Below, piece after piece: positions 43,432-52,403 of a DNA stretch of 64,000 nucleotides. Both the position numbers and the translations under genes were made by a program. Origin of the DNA: Flavobacterium sp. UBA7680 (lineage in GTDB: Bacteria > Bacteroidota > Bacteroidia > Flavobacteriales > Flavobacteriaceae); assembly GCF_002482975.1 (NCBI RefSeq), contig NZ_DLHA01000054.1:145123-209122 (forward strand). Reading direction: 5' to 3'. How positions within the stretch are numbered: position 1 is the stretch's first letter; each line of letters opens with the position of its first letter. The notes below the pieces were generated by a model. The model worked only from the letters and a program-made list of their open reading frames with translations, was not told where the DNA came from and ran no database searches.

Positions 43432-44367
43432 CTAGGCTGTTAAAGAATATGAATGGTATTCGTCATCTAGATTTTTGAAATGAAAACTATTTATTTTTCT
43501 AAAAAAATCCCTTTTATCTAACTGACTTTTGTTCAGTTTAACGGAGAGTGATATTATTATTTTAATGAAAGTTAATTCTAATATCGAATAGTCAATCGTT
43601 TCTTCTAACTCTTCGATTTTAGAAAAATAATTCCAAATAAAATTTTCTAAACCAACTGTGTAATTAAAATCGAAATCTCCATTAATAATGTAGTTTTTCA
43701 GATTTTCTAAACTCTGTTGACGACGAGCATAGTCACGGTCTAATATTACGCTTGCAGACTGATAAAGACTACTATAATCATCAGTATAGCTAATACTTCC
43801 GCTTAAAACTTTTTCGACTTTCTTACTTATCTCATCCTTTAAAAGACGATTCTTTGCGATATCGTATTCAGCAAATGATTGCAAGGTTTCGTAGTGTTCT
43901 AAATTTTTAAAACTGCTATGAAATTTTAAATTACCAAATTCAATATTTCCTAATTTTGGCACAAAATGCTCCCAAGAATCTGATATACTTATTTCTCTAT
44001 ATTTTGGAGTAATAGATAAATAAAACGGAGTATTAATCTTCTCAAAATATTTCTGGGAACGAACAAACTCTTGTAAAGCATTCCAATTGCCTGACATTCC
44101 ACCGCTATTTAAAGACTTAATAATTTTTAATGGGGATGAAATATTATCAGAATTTAAATCAATTGATTTAGCTAAATTTTGATATCGAGAAAATATATCA
44201 TTTGTTTGATTAACTCTTAAATTTATTTCTGCTATTTTATTAAAAGCTTCGCTCGATTTTATAAATGAAGATTGAGTTTTAATTATATTAGAGAATTTCT
44301 CAGATGCTTTTAATTGAGCATTAAGTGTCGAAGAGAAATTGATAATATTTTTTAGCGAATCATTCAT
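43432..44367 (-). CDS. Unknown 311-aa protein
   Basis: Asn/Ser-rich N-terminus with heptad-like segments (KNIINFSSTLNAQLKASEKF, TQSSFIKSSEAFNKIAEI), then a more globular C-terminal half (ETIDYSILELTFIKIIISLSV). No signal peptide or catalytic motif. It stands between the helicase pair and the small XRE operon in the same direction with about 140-bp gaps, so it may be an independent island gene. Function not predictable. Confidence 0.6.
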   Translation of the reverse strand: MNDSLKNIINFSSTLNAQLKASEKFSNIIKTQSSFIKSSEAFNKIAEINLRVNQTNDIFSRYQNLAKSIDLNSDNISSPLKIIKSLNSGGMSGNWNALQEFVRSQKYFEKINTPFYLSITPKYREISISDSWEHFVPKLGNIEFGNLKFHSSFKNLEHYETLQSFAEYDIAKNRLLKDEISKKVEKVLSGSISYTDDYSSLYQSASVILDRDYARRQQSLENLKNYIINGDFDFNYTVGLENFIWNYFSKIEELEETIDYSILELTFIKIIISLSVKLNKSQLDKRDFFRKINSFHFKNLDDEYHSYSLTA

Positions 44368-44510
44368 GTCTGCAAATTTAAGTCAAACTTAAATAATTCA
44401 CAAGTTTATTTTATTTTTTTTGCATAAATTTAACAAAATGTTCCTTTTGGAAAAAACGTATTACATTTAAATAATAATTTTTATAAATAAATCTATAACG
44501 TTTTATGAAA

Positions 44511-46499
44511 TTATGCAGATAATATTTTTTTAATTAACTCGTTCGTTTGGTTACTGAGAACTGCACTTTCTTTTGTGGTAATAACGTTTTCATAAACCCC
44601 CAGGTTTTTAAATATTTCTTTCTTTTCTTGCCAATTTTCATTGTAATTTTCGTTGCCGAGCAAACCTAAATGTTCCCAATACCAAGTTTTGCCGTTGTGT
44701 CTAATTGTAAAATCAGGCTCCTTCCACTGCCTTGAATTGTAATAGAGTTTTTCTTCGTATTGAAATTTAATATTAGAATGAAACAAGATGTTTGCTATAA
44801 TAACTTCTGATTTTGAGCGTACCCAAATTCCACTTTCTGTTTGATGAATTTTACCAAGCAAGTGTTTACTTATGCCTAAATAACTTCCAATTTCTTGATG
44901 CAGGAATTCCGAACTATCAAAATTGTCAAGAAGATAAACGAGGTAATCTAATAAGTTGTGTTTATATTCCTTTTTTATTTCTGTTTCAGTACTTATACTA
45001 TTAAGTTGCTCTTCATTTAGTTCTGCTTGAGAAACGCTAATTATTAAGCATTTGTCAAGAGTTTTACTTAATGTAGCATCTTCATCAACTAATGCTTTAT
45101 AAGTAATGTTGAAAAATTCCTTACATGATAAGTTTAAATTTTCATGCTTTAAAAATAAAGGAATGACCATACCTGTTTTTGAAGAATCTATCATAGATTT
45201 TAATTTTGGATTGGTATTAGTCTTAAAAACTTTAAGACCAGTAAAGCCTTTACCTTCAATCTTAATTGCTTCACAATTTAAAAAATAAGGAAGTACTTTT
45301 TGCAATTCTTCCTCTGCGAAATATTGTAATGTCTTTTTCCCAATTTCATTGTTGCTTGCTTTTTTAAACAGGTCTTTTATTTCATTACCTTTTGGAAAAG
45401 ACTTGTTTATAAAATGTGTTTTACGAACTTGAATGTTTTTGTTTGAATAAAGCAAATAAGAAGTTGCACCTTTTTGGTCTCTTCCCGCTCTTCCAATTTC
45501 CTGATAATATTGTTCAATTGATTCAGGTAGCATGAAATGAATGACAACACGAATGTTTGGAATATCAATTCCCATCCCAAAAGCATTAGTTGCAAAAACT
45601 AAATTTGTTGAACCATCTTTATATTCAGAAATGATTTTTTGTCTTTCCTTGCTTGTCATATCGCCATGAAACGACAATGCATTATAGTGCATTTTATTGG
45701 CAATATTACATAAATCTTCAGCTCCGCTTTTGTGATATTTGCGATATAAGTAAACTAAGGTTTTTTCGTCTTTGTGGTCTTCTATAATTTCCCAAAGTCT
45801 CTTTAGCTTCTCTTCCTCTGTTAAGAATTTTTCAACTTTTAAATCAATGTCAAATCGTAACAAAACATCATCTTTAAAAATTGATTTTTTGTCAATTTTT
45901 AAATCACTTGTAATATCGATAAGCTCCTTTGGATTGATGGTAGCGGTTAGTCCTAAGATGTTTGGCCATTGATTAGAGAAAACTGAATTTAAAAAAACTG
46001 GAATATGTTTGTAAAATGGCCTAAAATCAAACCCCCATTGACTTATACAATGAACTTCATCAATCACAACTAATTTGATTTTGTTCTTTTGTACAGAAAT
46101 ACAGTACTCAAAAAATCCGTCAGTGGCCATTCTTTCAGGGCTTGCAAAGATGAAATCAGGACTAATTTCTCCCTTTGCAAACTTTTTGAGTTGTTTGATT
46201 TGTTCTGAAGCTTGCATGCCACCGTGAATTGCCAAAACGTTGAATCCTTCTTTTCTAAGTTTTTCGGCTTGTTCGTCAATTAAAGCAATAAGTGGAGAAA
46301 TGACTAGGCAAGTTCCTTTTAAAGCTTTTGCAGTAATCCAATATATTAAAGACTTTCCACCTCCAGTTGGCATTACTGCTATTGTAGAGCCACTTCTAAT
46401 AACGTGATTAATTACTTTTTCTTGAAAAGGTTTTAATGGAAAATTATCTGCTAATGCAGGAAATTCCTTTTTAAAAATTTCAACCGCGTTAGTAGTCAT
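44511..46499 (-). CDS. RecQ-like helicase fused to a PD-(D/E)XK-type nuclease domain
   Basis: 662 aa. RecA-like domain 1 carries Walker A PTGGGKS (about residues 44-50), SPLIALIDEQ and the DEVH box (VIDEVHCISQWGFDF). Domain 2 carries FATNAFGMGIDIPNIR and QEIGRAGRDQKG. A linker region is followed by a C-terminal nuclease-like domain: RSKSEVIIANILF, then WKEPDFTIRHNGKTWYWEHLG, where Glu, Asp-Phe and the Glu-His-Leu-Gly sequence resemble PD-(D/E)XK active sites. It unwinds DNA 3'-5' and probably cuts it. The start overlaps the 3' end of its partner gene by 11 nt. Its position in a defence island points to anti-phage activity, not housekeeping RecQ. Confidence 0.85.
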   Translation of the reverse strand: MTTNAVEIFKKEFPALADNFPLKPFQEKVINHVIRSGSTIAVMPTGGGKSLIYWITAKALKGTCLVISPLIALIDEQAEKLRKEGFNVLAIHGGMQASEQIKQLKKFAKGEISPDFIFASPERMATDGFFEYCISVQKNKIKLVVIDEVHCISQWGFDFRPFYKHIPVFLNSVFSNQWPNILGLTATINPKELIDITSDLKIDKKSIFKDDVLLRFDIDLKVEKFLTEEEKLKRLWEIIEDHKDEKTLVYLYRKYHKSGAEDLCNIANKMHYNALSFHGDMTSKERQKIISEYKDGSTNLVFATNAFGMGIDIPNIRVVIHFMLPESIEQYYQEIGRAGRDQKGATSYLLYSNKNIQVRKTHFINKSFPKGNEIKDLFKKASNNEIGKKTLQYFAEEELQKVLPYFLNCEAIKIEGKGFTGLKVFKTNTNPKLKSMIDSSKTGMVIPLFLKHENLNLSCKEFFNITYKALVDEDATLSKTLDKCLIISVSQAELNEEQLNSISTETEIKKEYKHNLLDYLVYLLDNFDSSEFLHQEIGSYLGISKHLLGKIHQTESGIWVRSKSEVIIANILFHSNIKFQYEEKLYYNSRQWKEPDFTIRHNGKTWYWEHLGLLGNENYNENWQEKKEIFKNLGVYENVITTKESAVLSNQTNELIKKILSA

Positions 46500-47463
46500 A
46501 ATGATAATTTTGTGAATTTTGTTTTAAAAGATTTATTTCATTTTGGTGGCTTCTTGAAATAAATGACAGAAACCCGTCCACAGCTACAAATCGATATTGA
46601 ATTGATAGAATGACGCCATTTTTCGCATAAAGTTCTTTCAGTTTGTTAAAAATCATTAAAGCGTAAAAAGAGAAAATTCCATAAGGATAAAAGTAATTTT
46701 GCTGTGTGGTTCCTTCATTTGAATTAATCATTAAGAATTGAGATTCTTCTTTGCAATCAAATTTCTTTTTATTGCTTAAATAATATAATGCCCAAACTGC
46801 TTCACGGCTTCTACTGGGATACATTTCAGGGAATAGCTTAAAAATAAAATGACTTTTTATGCCACCTCCAATAACGCCATATGCAGTGTAAGTCTCTTTA
46901 TCCAAGTCATAATAGTCTAAGTCATCACATTTGTTTATTTGCTCAAATTTCTTTCCATCATATCGCTCATTTTTCCATTGATTAGCCAATTTTATGATGT
47001 TTGAAGTTACTTCAAATAAATGCCCTGGTTGCGCATTGTTGAAAGCTTCACGAAATTTATCAAGTTCTTTTGCTTGCTTATTTTTAAGTGTCTTACGAAT
47101 AATTGGAATTTGATTTTTTAAAACTGTGTTTTTAAAAGAATTTACGTCATATTTATATTCTTCGAGAGATTCTAAGTCAAGAATTTCTTTATAGGACTCT
47201 CTTTCTTTTTCAAATTCAGCAATTGTCTCACTCAACAATCTTTCAAGAATTTTTTTTATATCTTTTTCTTTCTTTTTTGGTTTTGATGTTGAGCCGAATT
47301 TTTCAGCAAGTTTTTCAGCTAAATTTCCTTGAATAGAATGTCCACCTTCTGTGTCCACATACTGTTGAAAATATTTTGGAATGTTTTGTTTAATTTCTTC
47401 CCAAACGTTGTCAATATGTTCTTGTTCATAGCAAATTTGTTCAATAGCGTTCGGATAATACAT
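46489..47463 (-). CDS. Partner protein of the helicase-nuclease
   Basis: 324 aa, soluble. A highly charged helical region (KKKEKDIKKILERLLSETIAEFEKE) lies near residues 75-110; later YGVIGGGIKSHFIFKLFPEMYPSRSREAVWALYYLS is the most structured part. No family known to me. First gene of the two-gene unit, overlapping the helicase start by 11 nt, which implies obligate coupling. It could be the sensor or specificity subunit. Confidence 0.65.
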   Translation of the reverse strand: MYYPNAIEQICYEQEHIDNVWEEIKQNIPKYFQQYVDTEGGHSIQGNLAEKLAEKFGSTSKPKKKEKDIKKILERLLSETIAEFEKERESYKEILDLESLEEYKYDVNSFKNTVLKNQIPIIRKTLKNKQAKELDKFREAFNNAQPGHLFEVTSNIIKLANQWKNERYDGKKFEQINKCDDLDYYDLDKETYTAYGVIGGGIKSHFIFKLFPEMYPSRSREAVWALYYLSNKKKFDCKEESQFLMINSNEGTTQQNYFYPYGIFSFYALMIFNKLKELYAKNGVILSIQYRFVAVDGFLSFISRSHQNEINLLKQNSQNYHYDY

Positions 47464-47532
47464 ATTTATTTTTACTATTTAGTGATTAATGATAGTATTC
47501 GCTAGCACAAGTTTTTTTTAATATTAATCGAT

Positions 47533-47973
47533 TTATGAAAACAGATGTATAATTAAAAGTATGATTGAACATATTACACCTGAAATGAAAGAGAGTCGAG
47601 ATTTTTTTTTTGCATCTAATTGTTTGTCATTAAATTTCTTTTTTAATTCTATGTTTTCCTCTCTTTTGTCTTGTTTCGTAGAGTCATTAATATTTGCTAA
47701 GAAATAATTTTTGCTTGAATCACTTTGCATTCCTGAAATTATAAAATAAATTGTTAGTCCAAAACAAATGATAGAAATTATTATACAAACTTTTATAAAA
47801 ATGTGTAAATGTTTTTCATTAAAAGCTAGAATGAAGAATGCGCCTATAATACCCGTTGATAATGATAAGAGTTGTCGATTTAAATCCCTAGATATATTTC
47901 CCGCTTTTTCATGAAATTTTTGTGATAATTCATCTGAATTTTTTTCTTCTATATATTTTATATTTTCTGCCAT
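47533..47973 (-). CDS. Small membrane protein of the island
   Basis: 146 aa with three hydrophobic segments (LSTGIIGAFFILAFN, VCIIISIICFGLTIYFII, FISGVICSIILLIIHLFS) and a charged region between the second and third. No motif recognised. It lies about 70 bp upstream of the helicase pair in the same direction. Could be a membrane effector paired with that module or independent. Confidence 0.6.
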   Translation of the reverse strand: MAENIKYIEEKNSDELSQKFHEKAGNISRDLNRQLLSLSTGIIGAFFILAFNEKHLHIFIKVCIIISIICFGLTIYFIISGMQSDSSKNYFLANINDSTKQDKREENIELKKKFNDKQLDAKKKSRLSFISGVICSIILLIIHLFS

Positions 47974-48001
47974 ATATATTGTTAATGTATTATTAGATAA
48001 A

Positions 48002-48145
48002 TTATTTTATGTGTACAGAATCAATAGGTGTTTTATTTTGCATATGATTTTGGTAAACTTCTGCAAACTTATACAGTACATTTCTTAGCATAAGTATTTC
48101 TTCATCAGTATAAAAAATTCCATTTTTATTTAATTTTTTTTGCAT
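48002..48145 (-). CDS. Small 47-aa protein
   Basis: MQKKLNKNGIFYTDEEILML, then RNVLYKFAEVYQNHMQNKTP and a short tail. The composition is protein-like, with a helical segment around DEEILMLRNVLYKFAEVYQ. It stops 28 bp before the membrane-protein start, in the same direction. Resembles short regulatory proteins of Flavobacterium mobile elements, but no family is certain. Confidence 0.45.
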   Translation of the reverse strand: MQKKLNKNGIFYTDEEILMLRNVLYKFAEVYQNHMQNKTPIDSVHIK

Positions 48146-48569
48146 TTTGTAAGTGATAACATTTTCTATAGTTATTGCTGTTAATTATTAATCATGTTTC
48201 TAAATTTATTACTAGTCTGAGATAGAATTATTGAGTAAGTTGAGTAAGTTCATTCATTTGAGGATAAATATATATAATAATAGACTTATTTCTCTAGCCG
48301 TAATTAAAAAAACCGTATTTATACGTGGTACGTTACAATTTCTAGTTATTATCTTTCCCCAATATATTTTAGTAAAATATGGTTTTCCGTAATGGAACTA
48401 TGATTTAAAAAATGATATTTGTTTTATGTTTTTAAATCAAGTCATCTTATTATAAATAGGGATTTGTTTTTTTAGAATAAGTGGCAATATCAGATTTGTA
48501 AGAAATCAAAATGAATTGATTAAATCCATATATTACCATGCAAATTTTAACTTTTAATGATTAAATAAT
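48146..48569. other. Intergenic region before the ABC-3C unit
   Basis: 424 bases without a convincing ORF. A direct repeat GAGTAAGTT occurs near 48231-48248, and a short palindrome CGTATTTATACG lies near 48314-48325. It must hold the divergent promoters of the small minus-strand gene and of the plus-strand ABC-3C unit; no perfect TAnnTTTG was found by eye. Confidence 0.45.
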
Positions 48570-48755
48570 ATGGATTTAACTGATAATAGTACTTCAATAA
48601 TACTAGCTATAATAGCATTATTTGCAGTTGGTATAGCTATTACCATAACGGTAAAAAAGATTAGTAAAAACAAATCGAATGACAGAAATTTAAAAAATGT
48701 CAAAGCAGGTGGAGACATTGTTTTTGGTAATAAAAAAACTACAACAAAAAAATAA
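48570..48755 (+). CDS. Single-pass membrane protein with KAGGDIVFGNKKT motif (ABC-3C unit)
   Basis: 61 aa: one transmembrane segment (SIILAIIALFAVGIAITITV), then a basic tail that ends in NVKAGGDIVFGNKKT. The same short motif opens the next protein (NDVKADGDIVFGNKKT), so the two probably interact or bind the same partner. The gene abuts the next one directly (stop at 48755, ATG at 48756). Short GDIVxGN-like motifs are known at the start of many bacterial conflict proteins, where they may pair as beta strands. The membrane anchor suggests a site of action at the inner membrane. Confidence 0.65.
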   Translation: MDLTDNSTSIILAIIALFAVGIAITITVKKISKNKSNDRNLKNVKAGGDIVFGNKKTTTKK

Positions 48756-49322
48756 ATGAGTGATAGTTTTAATTTAAATGATGTTAAAGCAGATGGAGAT
48801 ATTGTTTTTGGAAATAAAAAAACAGAACATCACTATCATCAACAAAACAAAACCAGACTATCCGTTCTATTTGAAAAATTAAACTGTGAATTTGAAAATA
48901 AAGAAGAAATTTCGGGTCTCATAGACGATTTAAATAGATATATTATTTCTAGAGATGTTATTGGTCTAGAGCAAAAGTTAACTGATGGCAATCGTGAAGA
49001 TTTGATTGAAGATGCATTGTGGTTAAAAGAAGAATATTACAAAAAATTAACTAAATTTCAGTTATACAATTCCGCTCAAAAAATTCAGGCATGCTTATTA
49101 GCAAGCATACTTGAAAAATTTACTTATAAAATCCGTCCATTAATTAGAGCTAATTCAACAGATATTGAAGTTAGTAAAGCCATTTCAAATGAAATAATTA
49201 ATCCTTTGATGCAGTTAATTGAGCAAGAAGGAATTGAAGATAATTTGCTTGGCTTTTCAGCAACTGATATAGAAGGAATGATTTATTATTTAACAGGCAG
49301 ATGCCACATAAAATGGACATAA
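48756..49322 (+). CDS. ABC-three-component system protein with N-terminal GDIVFGNKKT motif
   Basis: 188 aa. The N-terminal 25 residues carry the motif shared with the membrane protein and a His-rich segment (EHHYHQQNK). The rest is helical and contains SAQKIQACLLASILEKFTYKIRPLI, typical of the C-terminal-domain component of ABC-3C defence systems. One nucleotide separates it from the middle-component gene. It likely acts as the effector-linked or adaptor component. Confidence 0.65.
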   Translation: MSDSFNLNDVKADGDIVFGNKKTEHHYHQQNKTRLSVLFEKLNCEFENKEEISGLIDDLNRYIISRDVIGLEQKLTDGNREDLIEDALWLKEEYYKKLTKFQLYNSAQKIQACLLASILEKFTYKIRPLIRANSTDIEVSKAISNEIINPLMQLIEQEGIEDNLLGFSATDIEGMIYYLTGRCHIKWT

Positions 49323-49323
49323 T

Positions 49324-49827
49324 ATGTTAGTGTACCACTCAGCGTTTGATATGTATCATTGTATATATAGATTGATACAGTTGTTATCTAATTTAAAGGA
49401 AGAATATGTTGAATTAGAGCGATTAAGAATTTGGGATTATTATTTAGCATTTCCAAATGAAATGGCTAAAATTCGATATGAAAAAGGGAATAAGGATATA
49501 CAGAATCTTTTTCCGAAAAAATATAATCCTTATGAAGCAGTAATTGATAATAGGATTATTTTTGAAAAAATGAAACCTTATCAAATGACTGCGATAAAGA
49601 CTTTAGCATCTTATGGATTAATAAAAAAAGATTATCTAACAGAGAATAGAATCACAAAAATTGATAAAATATTGTTTGATAATCTTTTAAAAAATTATGA
49701 ACCTCTTTCAGACAGAGAAGATAATATTATAAGAATCATGACATCTTATTTTTATCAGATGCCGTTATATGGAGAAAAAGGTTTAAAGGATAGAACTAAT
49801 CTACTAGAATATAGATATGATGCATAA
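49324..49827 (+). CDS. ABC-three-component middle component-like protein
   Basis: 167 aa. The opening HSAFDMYHCIYRLIQLLSNLK matches the middle-component family of ABC-3C systems, where a D-x-Y-H-C motif starts a winged-helix-like fold. Mid-protein RLRIWDYYLAFPNEM is the second conserved block. It overlaps the ATPase gene by 11 nt. The middle component couples the SMC-like ATPase to the effector component. Confidence 0.7.
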   Translation: MLVYHSAFDMYHCIYRLIQLLSNLKEEYVELERLRIWDYYLAFPNEMAKIRYEKGNKDIQNLFPKKYNPYEAVIDNRIIFEKMKPYQMTAIKTLASYGLIKKDYLTENRITKIDKILFDNLLKNYEPLSDREDNIIRIMTSYFYQMPLYGEKGLKDRTNLLEYRYDA

Positions 49828-51715
49828 CAATTTATTTTTAAATAGGCTTGTTGTTTTTACTAAGGACGGTAAAAAAGCCTATGATGAAAAATTTCAAAAA
49901 GGAATTAACATTATAACAGGAGATAATAGTAGTGGTAAATCAACTATTTCACATTTTATATTTTATATTTTAGGAGGAAGTTTTACTGATTGGACACGTG
50001 AAGCCAAAAAATGTTCGGAAGTATTTGCTGAAGTTGAAATGAACGGAGCAACTTTAACTTTAAAAAGAGAAATTAGTGATTCCCCTCAGATGCCGATGTA
50101 TATATATTGGGGGAAGTATGTTGATGCCCTTAAAATTACTATTGGAGGACAATGGCAAAAATTCCCATATAAAGCATCAGATAAAAAAAGCTTTTCAAAT
50201 GTGCTTTTTGAACAACTAGAGATACCAATAGTTGTTGGAGATAGTAATATTACAATGCATCAGCTTTTAAGACTTATGTACATAGACCAAGAGTCGCCTA
50301 CAAATTCTTTGTACATGTATGAGTCTTTTGATTCACCATTAACAAGGCAAACAGTATCTGAATTATTATTGGGAATCTATGATGAATCACTATATGCAGA
50401 TAGAATAAATAAAAAGGATGCAGAAAAAAAACTTACTAGTTTAAAAACAGAAATTGAAGCAATAAGAAGTCTATATAGTGATAAAAGATTATTAAATCCT
50501 GAACATATTAAAAGTTTAATGAATCAGATTGAAGTTGAAAAATCTGAAGTTGAAGAAAGTATTATAAATTTAAGACAAAACACTAAAAAAGTCAACTATA
50601 CTCAAAAGTCTAAATTAAATTTTGAAGAAATTAATTCTGAGGCTCTAAAAACTAGGGAAAGAGTTAATAAATTGCAGAACGAAATTAATAACTTGAATTA
50701 TGAGATAACAGATTCAGAATATTTTCTTCAAAGTTTGCATCATAAAAGAAAGTCTATTAATAATTCTATTGCTACAAGAGAGAATTTAGGAAGTTATCAT
50801 TTAGATTATTGTCCAGAATGTCTTTCAAAATTAGATGCTATCCATGAAGGTAGCTGTAAATTATGTAAGCAAGAAGTTGACGATAGTTTTGGAGTCACTC
50901 AGGCAAGGCGAATGGAGCAAGAGCTAACTTTCCAAATTAGAGAGTCAGAGAAATTAATGCTAATTAGAAAAGAAAATTTGTCAGATTTAATTATTAGATA
51001 CGATAATGAGAAAGTGAAATTAAAAGATGTTCAAGATAGAGTAAATTTTTCACTTAAAGATGTGACATCCTTTAGAGATGAAAGAATTGATTCGTTGCTT
51101 ATAAAGAAAGGTGAATTGGATGGTGCGACAAATCAATTTTTAACCTTTTTAGAGACGGCAGACAAACATGCTTCTTTACGAGATAATCAAGGTAGGTTAG
51201 AGCTTAATATTTTTAATTTAAAAGATTCTATAGACGCCAAAGAGGAGCAACAAATTACGAGGAAAAATAAAATTAAAAGTAGTATTGAGCATTTTGCTTT
51301 ACAATTACTGAAAAAAGATTTTGAAAGAGAGGAGGTATTTAAAAATGCACGAAACATAGATATCAATTATTATGATAATGCGATATATGTTGATGGAGAT
51401 GTAAGAAACTTTTCAGCGAGCTCTAATTTTTATCTCAAGATTACGGCAAGATTTTCAATTTTCTTTGCGTCCTTAAAAATTGAAAACATGAGATATCCTA
51501 GGTTTATAATGTGTGATAATATGGAAGATAAAGGAATTGAAAAAGGAAGAAGTCAGAATTTTCAAAATTTAATTGTTAAAACAGCGAACGAATTTTCAAA
51601 CGAAGATTACCAAATGATATTTACTACTTCAATGATTTCTGATGATTTGAAAGATAGTGAATATATAGTTGGAGAACATTATACAATCAATAATAAGACG
51701 CTTAAATACGTGTAG
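49817..51715 (+). CDS. SMC/Rad50-like ATPase of ABC-three-component defence system
   Basis: 632 aa. Walker A is GDNSSGKST (residues 34-42). Two long coiled-coil arms (about 205-330 and 365-480) surround a zinc-hook-like pair CPEC and CKLC (residues about 334-354). A C-terminal region RFIMCDNMEDKG provides the Walker B-like acidic residues, with FTTSMIS as the H-loop-type end. Such ATPases sense DNA or phage products and drive an effector. Last gene of the four-gene unit 48570-51715, with consecutive overlaps or 0-1 nt gaps. Confidence 0.85.
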   Translation: MMHNNLFLNRLVVFTKDGKKAYDEKFQKGINIITGDNSSGKSTISHFIFYILGGSFTDWTREAKKCSEVFAEVEMNGATLTLKREISDSPQMPMYIYWGKYVDALKITIGGQWQKFPYKASDKKSFSNVLFEQLEIPIVVGDSNITMHQLLRLMYIDQESPTNSLYMYESFDSPLTRQTVSELLLGIYDESLYADRINKKDAEKKLTSLKTEIEAIRSLYSDKRLLNPEHIKSLMNQIEVEKSEVEESIINLRQNTKKVNYTQKSKLNFEEINSEALKTRERVNKLQNEINNLNYEITDSEYFLQSLHHKRKSINNSIATRENLGSYHLDYCPECLSKLDAIHEGSCKLCKQEVDDSFGVTQARRMEQELTFQIRESEKLMLIRKENLSDLIIRYDNEKVKLKDVQDRVNFSLKDVTSFRDERIDSLLIKKGELDGATNQFLTFLETADKHASLRDNQGRLELNIFNLKDSIDAKEEQQITRKNKIKSSIEHFALQLLKKDFEREEVFKNARNIDINYYDNAIYVDGDVRNFSASSNFYLKITARFSIFFASLKIENMRYPRFIMCDNMEDKGIEKGRSQNFQNLIVKTANEFSNEDYQMIFTTSMISDDLKDSEYIVGEHYTINNKTLKYV

Positions 51716-51797
51716 TTTTTAATTGTAAAAGATTTGAAAATTTTTCAATATATTTCATTCTTATTATTACTACTTTTATTCAAATGAAATTATTATA

Positions 51798-52394
51798 ATG
51801 GAAAAAAATAAAATTGATATAAGCTCAACCGCAATTGAAAAAGGTATTGATTTAGTTAAAGATTTATTAGATAAATTAGTTGGCTCAAGTATTGAAGAAA
51901 CAGGTTTATTATTTTCAGACAGGATAAAATCTATTAGAGTTAAATATCAGATTAAATCTTTAGTAAAAGCTCAAAACTTAATTAAGGAACATAATATAAA
52001 GGTTAAACCGATTGCTTTAAAAAATCTAGTTCCATTACTTGAATTATCTTCTTTAGAAGAAGAGGAGACTTTACAAGAAAAGTGGGCTAACATGATTGTA
52101 AATTTTAGCGATTCAAATTCAAAATATGAATCTTCTATTTATCCGTTTATATTAAGTCAAATATCAAAAGATGAAATTTTAGAAATTGAAAGAATTAAAG
52201 AAATAAAAACAATTAATGAAGCTGATTTAAAAATTACTAATATTGATATTTCAAATTTGATTCGATTAGGTTTATTAGCTCGTGAAATTTCAGAGGGTGG
52301 TTTTGTATTTATGGATGAAGAAATACCACCAATTTATTACAGTATAACTGAACTTGGCGATAATTTTGTAAAATGTTGTGCAATAAAAAAGTGA
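51798..52394 (+). CDS. DUF4393 (Abi-alpha) family protein
   Basis: 198 aa. The segment SIEETGLLFSDRIKSIRVKY followed by LVPLLELSSLEEEETLQEKWANMIVN is the hallmark of DUF4393/Abi-alpha proteins linked to abortive infection. It starts 82 bp after the ATPase gene, same strand, possibly the last member of that unit. Mechanism unknown. Confidence 0.8.
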   Translation: MEKNKIDISSTAIEKGIDLVKDLLDKLVGSSIEETGLLFSDRIKSIRVKYQIKSLVKAQNLIKEHNIKVKPIALKNLVPLLELSSLEEEETLQEKWANMIVNFSDSNSKYESSIYPFILSQISKDEILEIERIKEIKTINEADLKITNIDISNLIRLGLLAREISEGGFVFMDEEIPPIYYSITELGDNFVKCCAIKK

Positions 52395-52403
52395 CTTAAG
52401 TTG

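Noticed and set aside
44994..45006. TTTCAGTA-like match inside the helicase gene
   Set aside because: It lacks the second ACTGA half and a -7 element at 41-42 bp, and lies within a coding region.
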